NCBI GenBank assembly: GCA_948502395.1
Contig: CAOPES010000001.1
Span: 192,985 to 256,984 of the forward strand
DNA from: an uncultured Clostridia bacterium
Lineage (GTDB): Bacteria; Bacillota; Clostridia; TANB77; CAG-508
Direction of reading: 5' to 3'
DNA: 64,000 bases
Of the stretch, positions 26,966 to 35,000 are shown piece by piece. The position numbers were made by a program, and so were the translations under genes. Under the pieces are notes generated by a model. It was given only the letters and a program-made list of their open reading frames with translations. It searched no databases and was not told the DNA's origin. Position 1 is the first letter of the stretch. The number at the start of each line of letters is the position of its first letter.

Positions 26966-27283
26966 ATGAGTATTTCACCAAAAATCTTAGATAGAAAAAA
27001 AGACAAATTCACAACATTTCATATGAGAATAAATAACAATTCAAATGAAGATATATCAGGATATATAAAGTACAAAATAAGCAAGCCAAATGGAGAAACA
27101 GAAGAAAAAGAATTTGAAAGAACAGAAAAAATAAAAGCAAATTCGCAAATAGATATATATGACAAATATTATTTAGAAAAAGATGCGCAAATAGGAAGAT
27201 ATCACGTAGACGGAATGTTCTTTTGGAACAATCAAAATATATTATCAGACACAAATAAAAACGATTTTTTTGATGTAAAATAG
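26966..27283 (+). CDS. Small beta-rich protein of unknown function
   Basis: ATG 26966 follows AAGAAAGGAAAC. The 105-residue product has alternating strands (FTTFHMRINNNSNEDISGYI) like an Ig-type or DUF-like domain, with no signal peptide. It ends eight bases before the next gene, so they probably form an operon. No family is recognised. Confidence 0.6.
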   Translation: MSISPKILDRKKDKFTTFHMRINNNSNEDISGYIKYKISKPNGETEEKEFERTEKIKANSQIDIYDKYYLEKDAQIGRYHVDGMFFWNNQNILSDTNKNDFFDVK

Positions 27284-27291
27284 GGGGAAAT

Positions 27292-28095
27292 ATGAGAAAA
27301 CTAGAAGGATTACGTTTCTTGCAAGAAAACTTTTCAGACTTAACAGTAGACTGCTTGTTTGTGGACAAGCTAGAAAATTTAAAAGATGAAGATTTAGACA
27401 GGAAAGACCAATCAGACCAACTATGGAGAGTAAGAGCAGGAAATGAATATGGTTCAGAACTTAATTTGCCACAAGGCACATTTAAAAGTAAAAAAGAAAT
27501 AAGAAAATTTATAAAAGAGCAAAAACAGAAAGATGCAAATATGGAATTTGTAATACATAGAGTATCGCCAAAATACTTTGCTGCACCATTTGTAGGTACA
27601 TTGGCAGTGCAAAACAACAAAAATTTACCAAATATCAGAATAGAATTACAAAAAGTAACCCAAGAATTAGTAGACTCAATTGACAAAGGCAAAAGACCTA
27701 GAGATTGGGAAGCTTGCTTAATTATGGATTATGAATTTTTAAATAAATTTCCTAAAATTAGAAAAAAGGAAAATGTAGATTTGGAAAGTCTAAAATATGC
27801 AATAATGATAATTCATGAAGTGGGTGAAAAGATATTTGAAATTTATGACAAAGAAGGAAAAGATATAGAAACATATACTAGATTTAACATCTATGATTTG
27901 GGACAAGTTGTGCTAGATGACCATAGAAGTAGTGAATCTTTTATTTCTAAGTATAGGGTGTCTTTGGGGACAGAGCAAAAAAACACCCAACTTTCGAAAG
28001 AAGGAGTGTCCCCAATGGCAAAAAATTGCCAAGAAGGACCGTCCCCAGTGGCAAAAAATTGCCAAAAAGGTCCGTCCCCAGTGGCAGAAAGATAA
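27292..28095 (+). CDS. Unknown protein with a repeat-derived C-terminal tail
   Basis: ATG 27292 follows AGGGGGAAAT. Residues 1-235 form a soluble mixed domain (LWRVRAGNEYGSELNLPQGT, then IHRVSPKYFAAPFVGTLAVQ). The last 30 residues (GVSPMAKNCQEGPSPVAKN and so on) are translated from three copies of the GGGACGGTCC palindromic repeat that entered the 3' end. The original stop was probably near 27975. No family is recognised. Confidence 0.65.
   Translation: MRKLEGLRFLQENFSDLTVDCLFVDKLENLKDEDLDRKDQSDQLWRVRAGNEYGSELNLPQGTFKSKKEIRKFIKEQKQKDANMEFVIHRVSPKYFAAPFVGTLAVQNNKNLPNIRIELQKVTQELVDSIDKGKRPRDWEACLIMDYEFLNKFPKIRKKENVDLESLKYAIMIIHEVGEKIFEIYDKEGKDIETYTRFNIYDLGQVVLDDHRSSESFISKYRVSLGTEQKNTQLSKEGVSPMAKNCQEGPSPVAKNCQKGPSPVAER
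27990..28091. repeat. GGGACGGTCC palindromic repeats extending a gene
   Basis: Three units of AATTGCCAA(G/A)AAGG(A/T)CCGTCCCCA(A/G)TGGCA are contained in the 3' end of the 27292 gene. They stay in frame and add repeated PSPVAKNCQ peptides. Confidence 0.85.
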
Positions 28096-28177
28096 AAATT
28101 TTGAAAAAATTGTTGAAAATGATAGATAAATAATGTAAAATATGGTAAGTGAAAATCCAATAAAAGGAGAACTTAAA

Positions 28178-29041
28178 ATGGCGACAATAATAGATGGAAA
28201 ATTACTTGCTAAAAAGACAAGGGAAAGTCTAAAAGTTGAATGTGATAAGTTAAAATCAGAAGGTATAACTCCAAAATTGGCAGTAATAATGGTAGGGGAT
28301 AATCCTGCTTCAAAAGTGTATGTAAGGAATAAGAGTAAGGCATGTAGCGATGTTGGAATAGACTACAAAGAATATCTTTTACCTGAAAAGACGACACAAC
28401 CAGAGTTAATTAACCTAATACAAAAATTAAATCAAGACAAAGAGACAAATGGAATTTTGTTACAAAGTCCATTGCCAAGGCATTTAGATATAAATGAGGC
28501 TTTTAAGGCTATTACATATATGAAAGATGTTGATGGTTTTACACCTTCAAGTGTTGGAAAGCTTTGCATAGGAGAAGATACATTTATTTCTTGTACTCCA
28601 TATGGAGTTATGAAAATGTTTGATGAGTACAATATAGATCTGAATGGAAAAGATGTTGTGATATTAGGAAGAAGTAATATTGTTGGTAAGCCATTAATTC
28701 AATGTTGTTTGCAAAAAAATGCGACAGTTACAGTGTGCCATTCAAAAACGAAAAATTTGGGAGAACATACTAAAAGAGCTGATATAGTGATATCAGCAAT
28801 AGGGCAATCAAATTTTGTTAAGGCTGATATGATAAAAGATGGGGCAGTTGTAATTGATGTAGGAATAAACAGAGATGAGAATGGAAAGTTGACAGGTGAT
28901 GTTGATTTCGAAAGTGTTGAGAAAAAGGCAAGTTATATTACCCCAGTTCCAGGTGGGGTTGGTCCAATGACTATCGCAATGCTTATGAACAATGTGATAA
29001 AAGCAACTAAGGAACAACAAAAAGAAAAGTCAATGTTATAA
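28178..29041 (+). CDS. folD: Methylenetetrahydrofolate dehydrogenase/cyclohydrolase FolD
   Basis: ATG 28178 follows AAAAGGAGAAC. The 287-residue protein has the FolD signatures: YVRNKSKACSDVGI with the catalytic Lys region, QSPLPRHLD (family QLPLP), VVILGRSNIVGKPL, and TPVPGGVGPMTIAMLM. It interconverts methylene-, methenyl- and formyl-tetrahydrofolate. Length is normal. A terminator hairpin follows. Confidence 0.95.
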   Translation: MATIIDGKLLAKKTRESLKVECDKLKSEGITPKLAVIMVGDNPASKVYVRNKSKACSDVGIDYKEYLLPEKTTQPELINLIQKLNQDKETNGILLQSPLPRHLDINEAFKAITYMKDVDGFTPSSVGKLCIGEDTFISCTPYGVMKMFDEYNIDLNGKDVVILGRSNIVGKPLIQCCLQKNATVTVCHSKTKNLGEHTKRADIVISAIGQSNFVKADMIKDGAVVIDVGINRDENGKLTGDVDFESVEKKASYITPVPGGVGPMTIAMLMNNVIKATKEQQKEKSML

Positions 29042-29057
29042 ATTAAATAAAAATAGG

Positions 29058-29088
29058 GGCATCATTATTAATGGTGCTCTTTTTTTGT
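29058..29088 (+). terminator. Terminator after folD
   Basis: GCATCATT and AATGGTGC form a stem around ATT with a following TCTTTTTTTG. Confidence 0.8.
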
Positions 29089-29208
29089 TGTATAGGAAAA
29101 TTGAAAAATTTCTTATACAACGAAAACAACAAAAATATAATGCGTACAAAAAATCAAATATCAGGTTTTGCGTATGAACAATAAAAAAATTAAAGAGAAG
29201 GAGAGAAT

Positions 29209-30090
29209 ATGGAACAATTAGAAAAAAATAGATATTGGATATGGTTATCTTTAATAAAAGGATTAGGTGCAATAAAAAAGAAAAAGCTATTAGAAATTTA
29301 TAAAACACCTGAAAATATATACAAATTAGACAAAGACGAATTACTAAAAATAGAAGGAATAGGAGAAAAATTAGCAGATAAAATACTAAATGAGAAGGTA
29401 AGAGCAAGTGTTTCAAAACATATTGAATATATGCAAAAAAACAATATAGACATAATTAATATAAATGTGGAAAGTTATCCACAACAGCTAAAAAAGATAT
29501 ATGATGCACCAATTAGTTTGTATATAAAAGGAAACAAAGATATATTAAATAACAAAGCTTTGGCAATAGTTGGTTGTAGGCAAGCAAGTGAATATGGCAA
29601 AAAAGCAGCAAAGTATTTTGCGTATAATTTAACACAAAATAAATTTAATATTGTAAGTGGATTAGCAAAAGGTGTGGATAGTTATGCACATGTGGGAAGT
29701 TTATATGTGGAAAATAAGGAAAGCTGTGGAAAAACTATTGCCGTTGTGGGTAATGGGTTAGATACAATATATCCAAGTGAAAATATTAAGTTGGCAGATA
29801 AAATAATTGAAAGTGGTGGAGCGATTATTTCTGAATATCCTTTGGGGACAAAGCCTGATAAAATGAACTTTCCGGCTCGCAATAGGATAATTAGTGGTAT
29901 TAGCAGTGGTATTATTGTGGTTGAAGCAAAGGAAAAAAGTGGTACATTGATAACTGTTGATTTTGCTTTGGAACAGGGCAGAGATGTTTTTGTTGTTCCT
30001 GGCAATATTAATTCTATTAATTCTGTTGGAACTAATGATTTAATTAAACAAGGAGCTAAATTGGTTACAACATATAAAGATATAATTTAA
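29209..30090 (+). CDS. dprA: DNA-processing protein DprA
   Basis: The 293-residue protein has an N-terminal helix-hairpin-helix part (LLKIEGIGEKLADKIL) and the Rossmann-type DprA core: ALAIVGCRQASEYGKKAA, VSGLAKGVDSYAH, GNGLDTIYP, PLGTKPDKMNFPARNRIISG. It lacks the C-terminal winged helix found in some members. DprA loads RecA on single-stranded DNA. ATG follows GAAGGAGAG. Confidence 0.93.
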   Translation: MEQLEKNRYWIWLSLIKGLGAIKKKKLLEIYKTPENIYKLDKDELLKIEGIGEKLADKILNEKVRASVSKHIEYMQKNNIDIININVESYPQQLKKIYDAPISLYIKGNKDILNNKALAIVGCRQASEYGKKAAKYFAYNLTQNKFNIVSGLAKGVDSYAHVGSLYVENKESCGKTIAVVGNGLDTIYPSENIKLADKIIESGGAIISEYPLGTKPDKMNFPARNRIISGISSGIIVVEAKEKSGTLITVDFALEQGRDVFVVPGNINSINSVGTNDLIKQGAKLVTTYKDII

Positions 30091-30178
30091 AGTTTATATA
30101 TAAATTATTTCAAATTTTAATATTTTAGTGTTTTTTTATATAAAATAAATGATATAATATTGATAAATTAATTATATT

Positions 30179-30208
30179 TGAAATTCGCAGACGCGTCTGC
30201 GAATTTCA
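30179..30208. repeat. Perfect 30-bp palindrome
   Basis: The half-site TGAAATTCGCAGACG is followed directly by its exact reverse complement. It is GC-rich against its AT-rich surroundings and lies between dprA and the DGR target. It could be a transcription terminator without T-run, an operator or a cruciform site. Confidence 0.85.
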
Positions 30209-30236
30209 GAATACTATTTAAATATAATAATAAAAA

Positions 30237-30282
30237 ATAACCTTAGCAATGTTATATCCATTCATTGTTAAGGTTATTTTTT
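30237..30282 (+). terminator. Terminator before the DGR target gene
   Basis: AACCTTAGCAATG and CATTGTTAAGGTT pair (one G-T) and are followed by ATTTTTTG. Confidence 0.8.
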
Positions 30283-30336
30283 GTTATGTGGATATTAGAA
30301 AAGAATCAAAATAAAAAATAAAGTGCTATGCATCTG

Positions 30337-30365
30337 TTGACGTAATTCTCGTGCAAAAGATAAAA
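30337..30365 (+). promoter_or_regulatory. Promoter of the DGR target
   Basis: TTGACG and ATAAAA with 17 bases between. The sequence GTTGACGTAATTC and the following GATAAAAT are repeated at the right end of the window (63926-63956), before another gene start. Confidence 0.6.
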
Positions 30366-30398
30366 TAATAAAAACAGAAGAAAAGGAGAGATGAACAA

Positions 30399-32207
30399 AT
30401 GCGAAACAAACGGAATTACATTAATAGCATTAGTAATAACAATAATAGTGCTTTTAATATTAGCACGGAGTAGCAATAAGTACGTTAACAGGAGACAATG
30501 GAATAATAGGAAAAGCAGGAGAAGCAAAAAACGCAACAAACAAAGCAACAGCATTAGAAGCGGTAGAGTTAGAAGCAATAGGTGCTTTGGATAGGGGCGG
30601 AGATATTGAAAAAGAACTATTAAAAACAAATTTAGAAACAAACCTAAAAGCTAAAACAGAAGACTATGGAGACAGTTTAATTGTAGATTATGCAGGATAT
30701 AAATTTTTAATAGAACAAGACGGAAATGTAATATTTTGGGACGGCGGAGCAACAGTAGCGAATGCACCAAAATTAACAAAGGGAATGATCCCAGTAAAAT
30801 ACAATGTTACAAGTCAAAAATGGGTTGTATGTTCACAAAATGATGAAGAGTGGTACAGTTATACACAAGAAGATAAAAGATGGGCAAATGTAATGTTATG
30901 TGACGGAAAATATAACGAAAACACAGCAGTTGGAACAGAAGTAGCAGAAGAAGATTTAGGTAGTATGTTTGTATGGATACCAAGATTTAGTTATAAAATA
31001 ACAAAAGGATATCATCAAAGTAGTGGAGAACTAAATGTACAATGGGTAAGTGGCAAAAGTTATTCATATGTAGATGAAACAGGAGAATTAAAAAAAGCTA
31101 AAAATGGAAATGATGAAGGAGTAATAACAACTTCAGGATATACAGATTATGTGGTACACCCAGCATTTACAGACGGAAGTAGTAACGGGTACAGCAATGG
31201 AGAATGGAGACAAGAAATAACAGGAATTTGGGTTGCAAAATTCCAAGCTGGAATATACACAACAGATAAGGATACAAATAAAAGAGTAGCAGAAGTAAAT
31301 AACTATTATTATCCAGTGTTTAAAGGAAGGAAATATGGATATAACTATGTAACAGTATCAGAAGCATATAAACTATCACAAAATTTAGGAAGTGCACAAA
31401 ACCCATATGGATTAACAACAACATCAAATAGCCATTTAATGAAAAATAGCGAATGGGGAGCAGCAGCATATTTATCAATTAGTCAATACGGATATTCAAA
31501 TGGAAGTAGTAATAACGAAAAATACAAAAATAATTTAAGCATTGTAACTGGGAACAATGTGGCAGCAAGTCCAGTATCAAATCCAAATAATAGTGGATGG
31601 AAAATAACAGGAATAACAGGATATTCTGCAACATCAGGAAAAGCAGCAGAAAATGTTATGACATTTACATCAACAACAGACTTTACAGATAGTGTAACAG
31701 GAACAAATGGAACATCATATGCATGGAATAATGTAGAAACAGGAAAAGATGTAGGAAATGGGACAAAATCAAGCACAACAGGAAATATATATGGAATATA
31801 TGATATGGGTGGATGTTTAGCAGATTATATTGCAGCATATGTAAATGCAGAAGGTGTGTCATATTTAACAACATATGGTGGAGCATTTGCAAATGGGAAA
31901 TCAACATATTTAGCAACAGCATATCCATATAATCCGACAACAACAGACTATAAAGATTTCAATTCAGCATATCCAGGATTTAGTAAAATATTTGGAGACG
32001 CAATATATGAAGTTTCAAGTGATGTTGGTACAGCTAATGCTTGGTTTGGGCAAACATTAGAAAACGATGCAGGCACAGGAGAAGTTTTCTTCCCACGTGG
32101 TGGGCCTTGGCATAGTACGGGCAGTGTCGGGCTAGTGCGGCTTGTATGACTATGGTGGGCGTGCCGTTCAGTCTTGTGGCTTTCGTAGCGTGCTCGTAGC
32201 CGAGTAG
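30399..32207 (+). CDS. DGR target: pilin-like N-terminus with FGE/C-lectin-type variable domain; three +1 shifts at CGG
   Basis: Start ATG 30399 lies ten bases after GGAG; it gives MRNK, then CGG 30411, where skipping C yields GITLIALVITIIVLLILA, a classic prepilin N-terminus with Gly at the cleavage point. A second CGG at 30466 again shifts to GVAISTLTGDNGIIGKAGEA. A third CGG at 32138 shifts to GLYDYGGRAVQSCGFRSVLV and AE-stop at 32207. An alternative start at 30391 would avoid the first shift, but its SD is too close and it gives an abnormal leader. The product of about 600 residues has an FGE-sulfatase/C-lectin-like C-terminal domain (GSMFVWIPRFSYKI; EVFFPRGG) that ends with the variable repeat. 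Confidence 0.9.
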
Positions 32208-32210
32208 CAC
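32083..32210 (+). repeat. DGR variable repeat (VR)
   Basis: These 128 bases match the template at 32318-32445 except at 15 positions, and at every one the template has A. All ten AAT codons of the template are altered here (for example AAT to CCT, CAT, AGT, TAT, GGT, CGT, GTT, TCT). The unmutated end contains GTGCTCG/CGAG-AGCAC, an imperfect hairpin of the kind found near the IMH. Confidence 0.96.
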
Positions 32211-32317
32211 TTTGTAAAACTTTCCTTGTTCTTTGTTCCCTTTAAAAGAACTTAGAATAGGCTAAAAATAATAAATAGGGATTAGACTGTAACAAACTGT
32301 ACCGAACACCACTTTTT

Positions 32318-32445
32318 AGTTTTCTTCCCACGTGGTGGGAATTGGAATAATACGGGCAATGTCGGGCTAGTGCGGCTTGAATGACAATAATGGGAATGCC
32401 AATCAGAATTGTGGCTTTCGTAGCGTGCTCGTAGCCGAGTAGCAC
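32318..32445 (+). repeat. DGR template repeat (TR)
   Basis: The sequence is 128 bases long and carries ten AAT codons. The first four are in phase before CGG (32373-32375); the other six are in phase only after skipping the C. It keeps the same CGG as the VR. It lies between the target and the reverse transcriptase, in the same orientation as the VR. Confidence 0.96.
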
Positions 32446-32446
32446 T

Positions 32447-32525
32447 CTGATACAATGAATAATAAATATTCAAAAATAATCCAGTGGGGCAAAAGTTCAA
32501 GGACCTTGCCGAGTGATATTGTATC
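32447..32525 (+). ncRNA. Structured region after the template repeat
   Basis: TGATACAAT and ATTGTATCA pair over a 60-base loop that contains AAGTTCAAGGACCTTGCC, where AAGG/CCTT form another stem. In known DGRs, RNA sequence after the TR is needed for priming by RT-Avd, and this could be that segment. Confidence 0.5.
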
Positions 32526-32620
32526 AAAGAAGTCTAATTCCTGTAACAGAAATAAAATGTTATAAACACATAAACAATAATTTTGTTTTAGTAGTAAAAT
32601 GGCGAAAATCCAAAATTATG

Positions 32621-32652
32621 AATGGAGATAAGAAAAAACTTATCTCCATTTT
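32621..32652. terminator. Bidirectional terminator between TR and RT
   Basis: AATGGAGATAAG and CTTATCTCCATT pair around AAAAAA with TTTTTAAAA after it. It separates the convergent TR RNA and RT gene. Confidence 0.85.
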
Positions 32653-33731
32653 TAAAAATTTTCTAATAAATTGGATTCTAATTTAGAATATATTTTATCT
32701 GTAAATAAAAAATCACACTTATTTAAAATTTTTTGTTGTAATCGGTAAGAATTACAATAAGAAGAATGACCAAGCCATGAATTAATTCGTTGCAAAGTAT
32801 GGGGGATATCTAATGTATTCGATTTATACTTTTTATTCCATTTCTTTACATTTCTTTTGATTTTTTTCTTAGAAGAATTTCGTAATAATCTATGAGTATG
32901 AAAAATCCTATATCCGCAAAAATTAACTCCCATTTTATTTGGAAAATACTTAGATTTATCATTTAACTCTAAACGAAGCTTTTTAGCCAAAAAATCAGAA
33001 ATCATATTCATCAATTTAATACAAGAATTCTTATCAGGTAGTAAAAGAATAAAATCATCCATATATCGAACATATTCATGAATATGTAAAGTTCGTTTCA
33101 CATATTGGTCCAACTCATTTAAATAGATATTTGCAAAATATTGACTAGTATAATTTCCGATAGGTATACCAGTGTAATTATTAAAAGGCCTGTTTTCAAA
33201 TAAAATTTGATATGTAAATTTAAGCAAAGCCTTGTCAGAGATATATTTTTTCAATATCTCGAATAAAATAAGAGAATCAATACTATTAAAAAATTTTTTT
33301 ATATCACATTTTAAAATATAGTAATTAGGATACTTTTTTCTGTATTTTCTCATCATAGATTGTATGGCTAAGGCAGCGCTATGAGTACCTTTATTTGGCA
33401 AACAAGCAAATGAAGTAGAAATAAACTTAGGAAGAATATAGGGCTTAATAAATTCTTCAACATACCATTGATGTACAACCCTATCTCTATAAGGAAGAGA
33501 CTGGATAATTCGTTCTTTGGGCTCGTAGACTATAAAAGAATGATATTTACTAACTTTATATTTGCCATTTTTAATTGAATTTATAAGTGTAACAATATTA
33601 CTTTCTAAATTTAAATCAAAATTTAAAACTTCATTTTTAAACATCTTGTTTTTCTTTGCACGGTTATGAGCTTCAATAAACTTTTGAAATGTTAAATTTT
33701 TGTAAAAGACATTTTTTATTTTTTTTGGCAT
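32652..33731 (-). CDS. DGR-type reverse transcriptase
   Basis: ATG 33731 is preceded by AGGAGG at a long spacing; TTG 33743 is possible. The 359-residue protein has RT motifs in order: SLPYRDRVVHQW, CLPNKGTHSAA, LKCDIKKFFNSID (catalytic Asp), GIPIGNYTSQYFANIYLNEL (the GxxxSQ form diagnostic of DGR RTs), YVRYMDDFILLLP (YMDD) and a following KLRLELNDKSK. The neighbours (Avd, TR, VR) confirm it. It would copy TR RNA with errors at adenines. Confidence 0.97.
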   Translation of the reverse strand: MPKKIKNVFYKNLTFQKFIEAHNRAKKNKMFKNEVLNFDLNLESNIVTLINSIKNGKYKVSKYHSFIVYEPKERIIQSLPYRDRVVHQWYVEEFIKPYILPKFISTSFACLPNKGTHSAALAIQSMMRKYRKKYPNYYILKCDIKKFFNSIDSLILFEILKKYISDKALLKFTYQILFENRPFNNYTGIPIGNYTSQYFANIYLNELDQYVKRTLHIHEYVRYMDDFILLLPDKNSCIKLMNMISDFLAKKLRLELNDKSKYFPNKMGVNFCGYRIFHTHRLLRNSSKKKIKRNVKKWNKKYKSNTLDIPHTLQRINSWLGHSSYCNSYRLQQKILNKCDFLFTDKIYSKLESNLLENF

Positions 33732-34078
33732 GAATTTATCCAACCTCCTAACATATTACAAATATCAGTTATTAGATTACTCCAAGTTGAATAATTGTTA
33801 TTTGATATATATTGATATTTGTAAGAAAGACGTACATGTACTTTTAACAAGCTTAAATAAACATCTAATTCTTTTAAATACTTTAACTTGTCTGTGGTTG
33901 CATAAGATTTTATTGCATGCATTAACATTCGCAAACCTACATACATCGAATTTTTAATTTCTTCAACTAAGGCAAAACGTTCAGATTTTGGATATTTTCT
34001 AACTATATCATTTGTATAATATATTAAATCCATATATTTTTGATAAATTAATAAATTGTTGTTAGTTTTTTGCTTCAC
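33716..34078 (-). CDS. avd: DGR accessory protein Avd
   Basis: The 120-residue helical protein resembles the four-helix bundle of Avd and 23S-rRNA intervening proteins (IYQKYMDLIYYTNDIVRKYP; LVEEIKNSMYVGLRMLM). It begins with GTG at 34078 and overlaps both neighbouring genes. Avd binds the RT and TR RNA as a pentamer. It is basic, as expected. Confidence 0.88.
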   Translation of the reverse strand: MKQKTNNNLLIYQKYMDLIYYTNDIVRKYPKSERFALVEEIKNSMYVGLRMLMHAIKSYATTDKLKYLKELDVYLSLLKVHVRLSYKYQYISNNNYSTWSNLITDICNMLGGWINSCQKK

Positions 34079-34496
34079 TTTTGTTCACTTCCTTTAAAAT
34101 CTTATTTGCAGTATTTTTTATATTAGATATAAAATCATAAGCTTCTTTAATTGATAGGTTATTGTTATCAATATTGGAAATTGTTTTTAATAAATTAATA
34201 GTATTTTGGTTTAACTCAAATTCTTTTGGTGTTAGGGAGGTATTAGTTGTGTTATCAATTATTTTTACTTTATATTGAGTGCAGTCTAGAATTTTCATAT
34301 ATTTATCTAGAGAATTTGCTGGAAATCCGCATTTTACAAAGCTTGAATTTAAATTCGTAAGTTTTAAAGAAAAAATATTGCTTATTAGTTTTGCGTCTTC
34401 ATCTAGAAAAATATAAAATAGTCCTGCTTTGAATAGATAGAGTGTTTCAGGACTTTCTTGTTTTAAGTTTTTGTACATATCAATTAGTTTGCTCAT
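34062..34496 (-). CDS. MutS-like DGR accessory protein
   Basis: The 144-residue product resembles MutS domain I: MYKNLKQESPETLYLFKAGL, then FYIFLDEDAKLIS in place of MutS F-x-E...FYEMFGEDA, and CGFPANSLDKYMKIL in place of GVP-HA-YL. The MutS ATPase is absent. Small MutS-N-like genes have been noted next to Avd in some DGRs. It starts the operon msl-avd-RT with AAGGAG upstream of ATG 34496. Confidence 0.8.
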   Translation of the reverse strand: MSKLIDMYKNLKQESPETLYLFKAGLFYIFLDEDAKLISNIFSLKLTNLNSSFVKCGFPANSLDKYMKILDCTQYKVKIIDNTTNTSLTPKEFELNQNTINLLKTISNIDNNNLSIKEAYDFISNIKNTANKILKEVNKSEAKN

Positions 34497-34681
34497 TATG
34501 GTTCTCCTTAGTTTATTTTTTTGATTTTATCTTGTGTTTGCTTGTTGACAATTGTTACTTTGTGTCGGATTTTGTCGTGTGTGATTATATTTTATATTAT
34601 TAGTTGTGGGATTTTTATATTACAATATTTATGTGGTTAAAGAGTTTGTGAAAAAAATGAAAAATATTTTTAAAAAATGTA

Positions 34682-34710
34682 TTGACAATTTTATAAAAAT
34701 GATATATACT
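34682..34710 (+). promoter_or_regulatory. Promoter of the tRNA genes
   Basis: TTGACA and TATACT are 17 bases apart, ending 27 bases before the first tRNA. Confidence 0.85.
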
Positions 34711-34736
34711 CTTAATTGTGCTGAACAAGCATAGAT

Positions 34737-34813
34737 GCTCCCTTAGCTCAGTTGGTCAGAGCAACCGGCTCATAACCGGTGGGTCCAAGGTTCGAATCCT
34801 TGAGGGAGCACCA
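34737..34813 (+). tRNA. tRNA-Met (CAT anticodon)
   Basis: A full cloverleaf: acceptor GCTCCCT/AGGGAGC, D-arm with TAGCTCAGTTGG, anticodon stem ACCGG/CCGGT around CTCATAA, T-arm with GGTTCGAATCC, and encoded CCA. The CAT anticodon could be elongator Met or lysidine-modified Ile. Elongator Met is more likely, because the stem lacks initiator GGG pairs. Confidence 0.92.
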
Positions 34814-34829
34814 TTTTAATTTTATATTT

Positions 34830-34915
34830 GGGTAGGTGGCCGAGTGGCTAAAGGCGGCAGACTGTAAATCTGTTCTCATTCGAGTACGAAGGTTCGAATC
34901 CTTCCCTGCCCACCA
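34830..34915 (+). tRNA. tRNA-Tyr (GTA anticodon)
   Basis: A type II tRNA with long variable arm: acceptor GGGTAGG/CCTGCCC (one G-T), GTA in CTGTAAAT, T-arm GGTTCGAATCC, encoded CCA. Confidence 0.94.
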
Positions 34916-34946
34916 TAAAATACAACTAAGTTGTATTTTATTTTTA
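34916..34946 (+). terminator. Terminator after the tRNAs
   Basis: TAAAATACAACT and AGTTGTATTTTA pair with a very small loop; TTTTTA follows. Confidence 0.8.
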
Positions 34947-35000
34947 AAATATAAACGAACAAAAATTCGAGAAATAAAATAAGATAGGGGAGATGTGTGA

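Noticed and set aside
30587..32149. A separate 520-residue gene starting at 30587
   Set aside because: It is the inner part of the DGR target; the start codon is a TTG inside the frame already entered through CGG 30466, and no SD precedes it.
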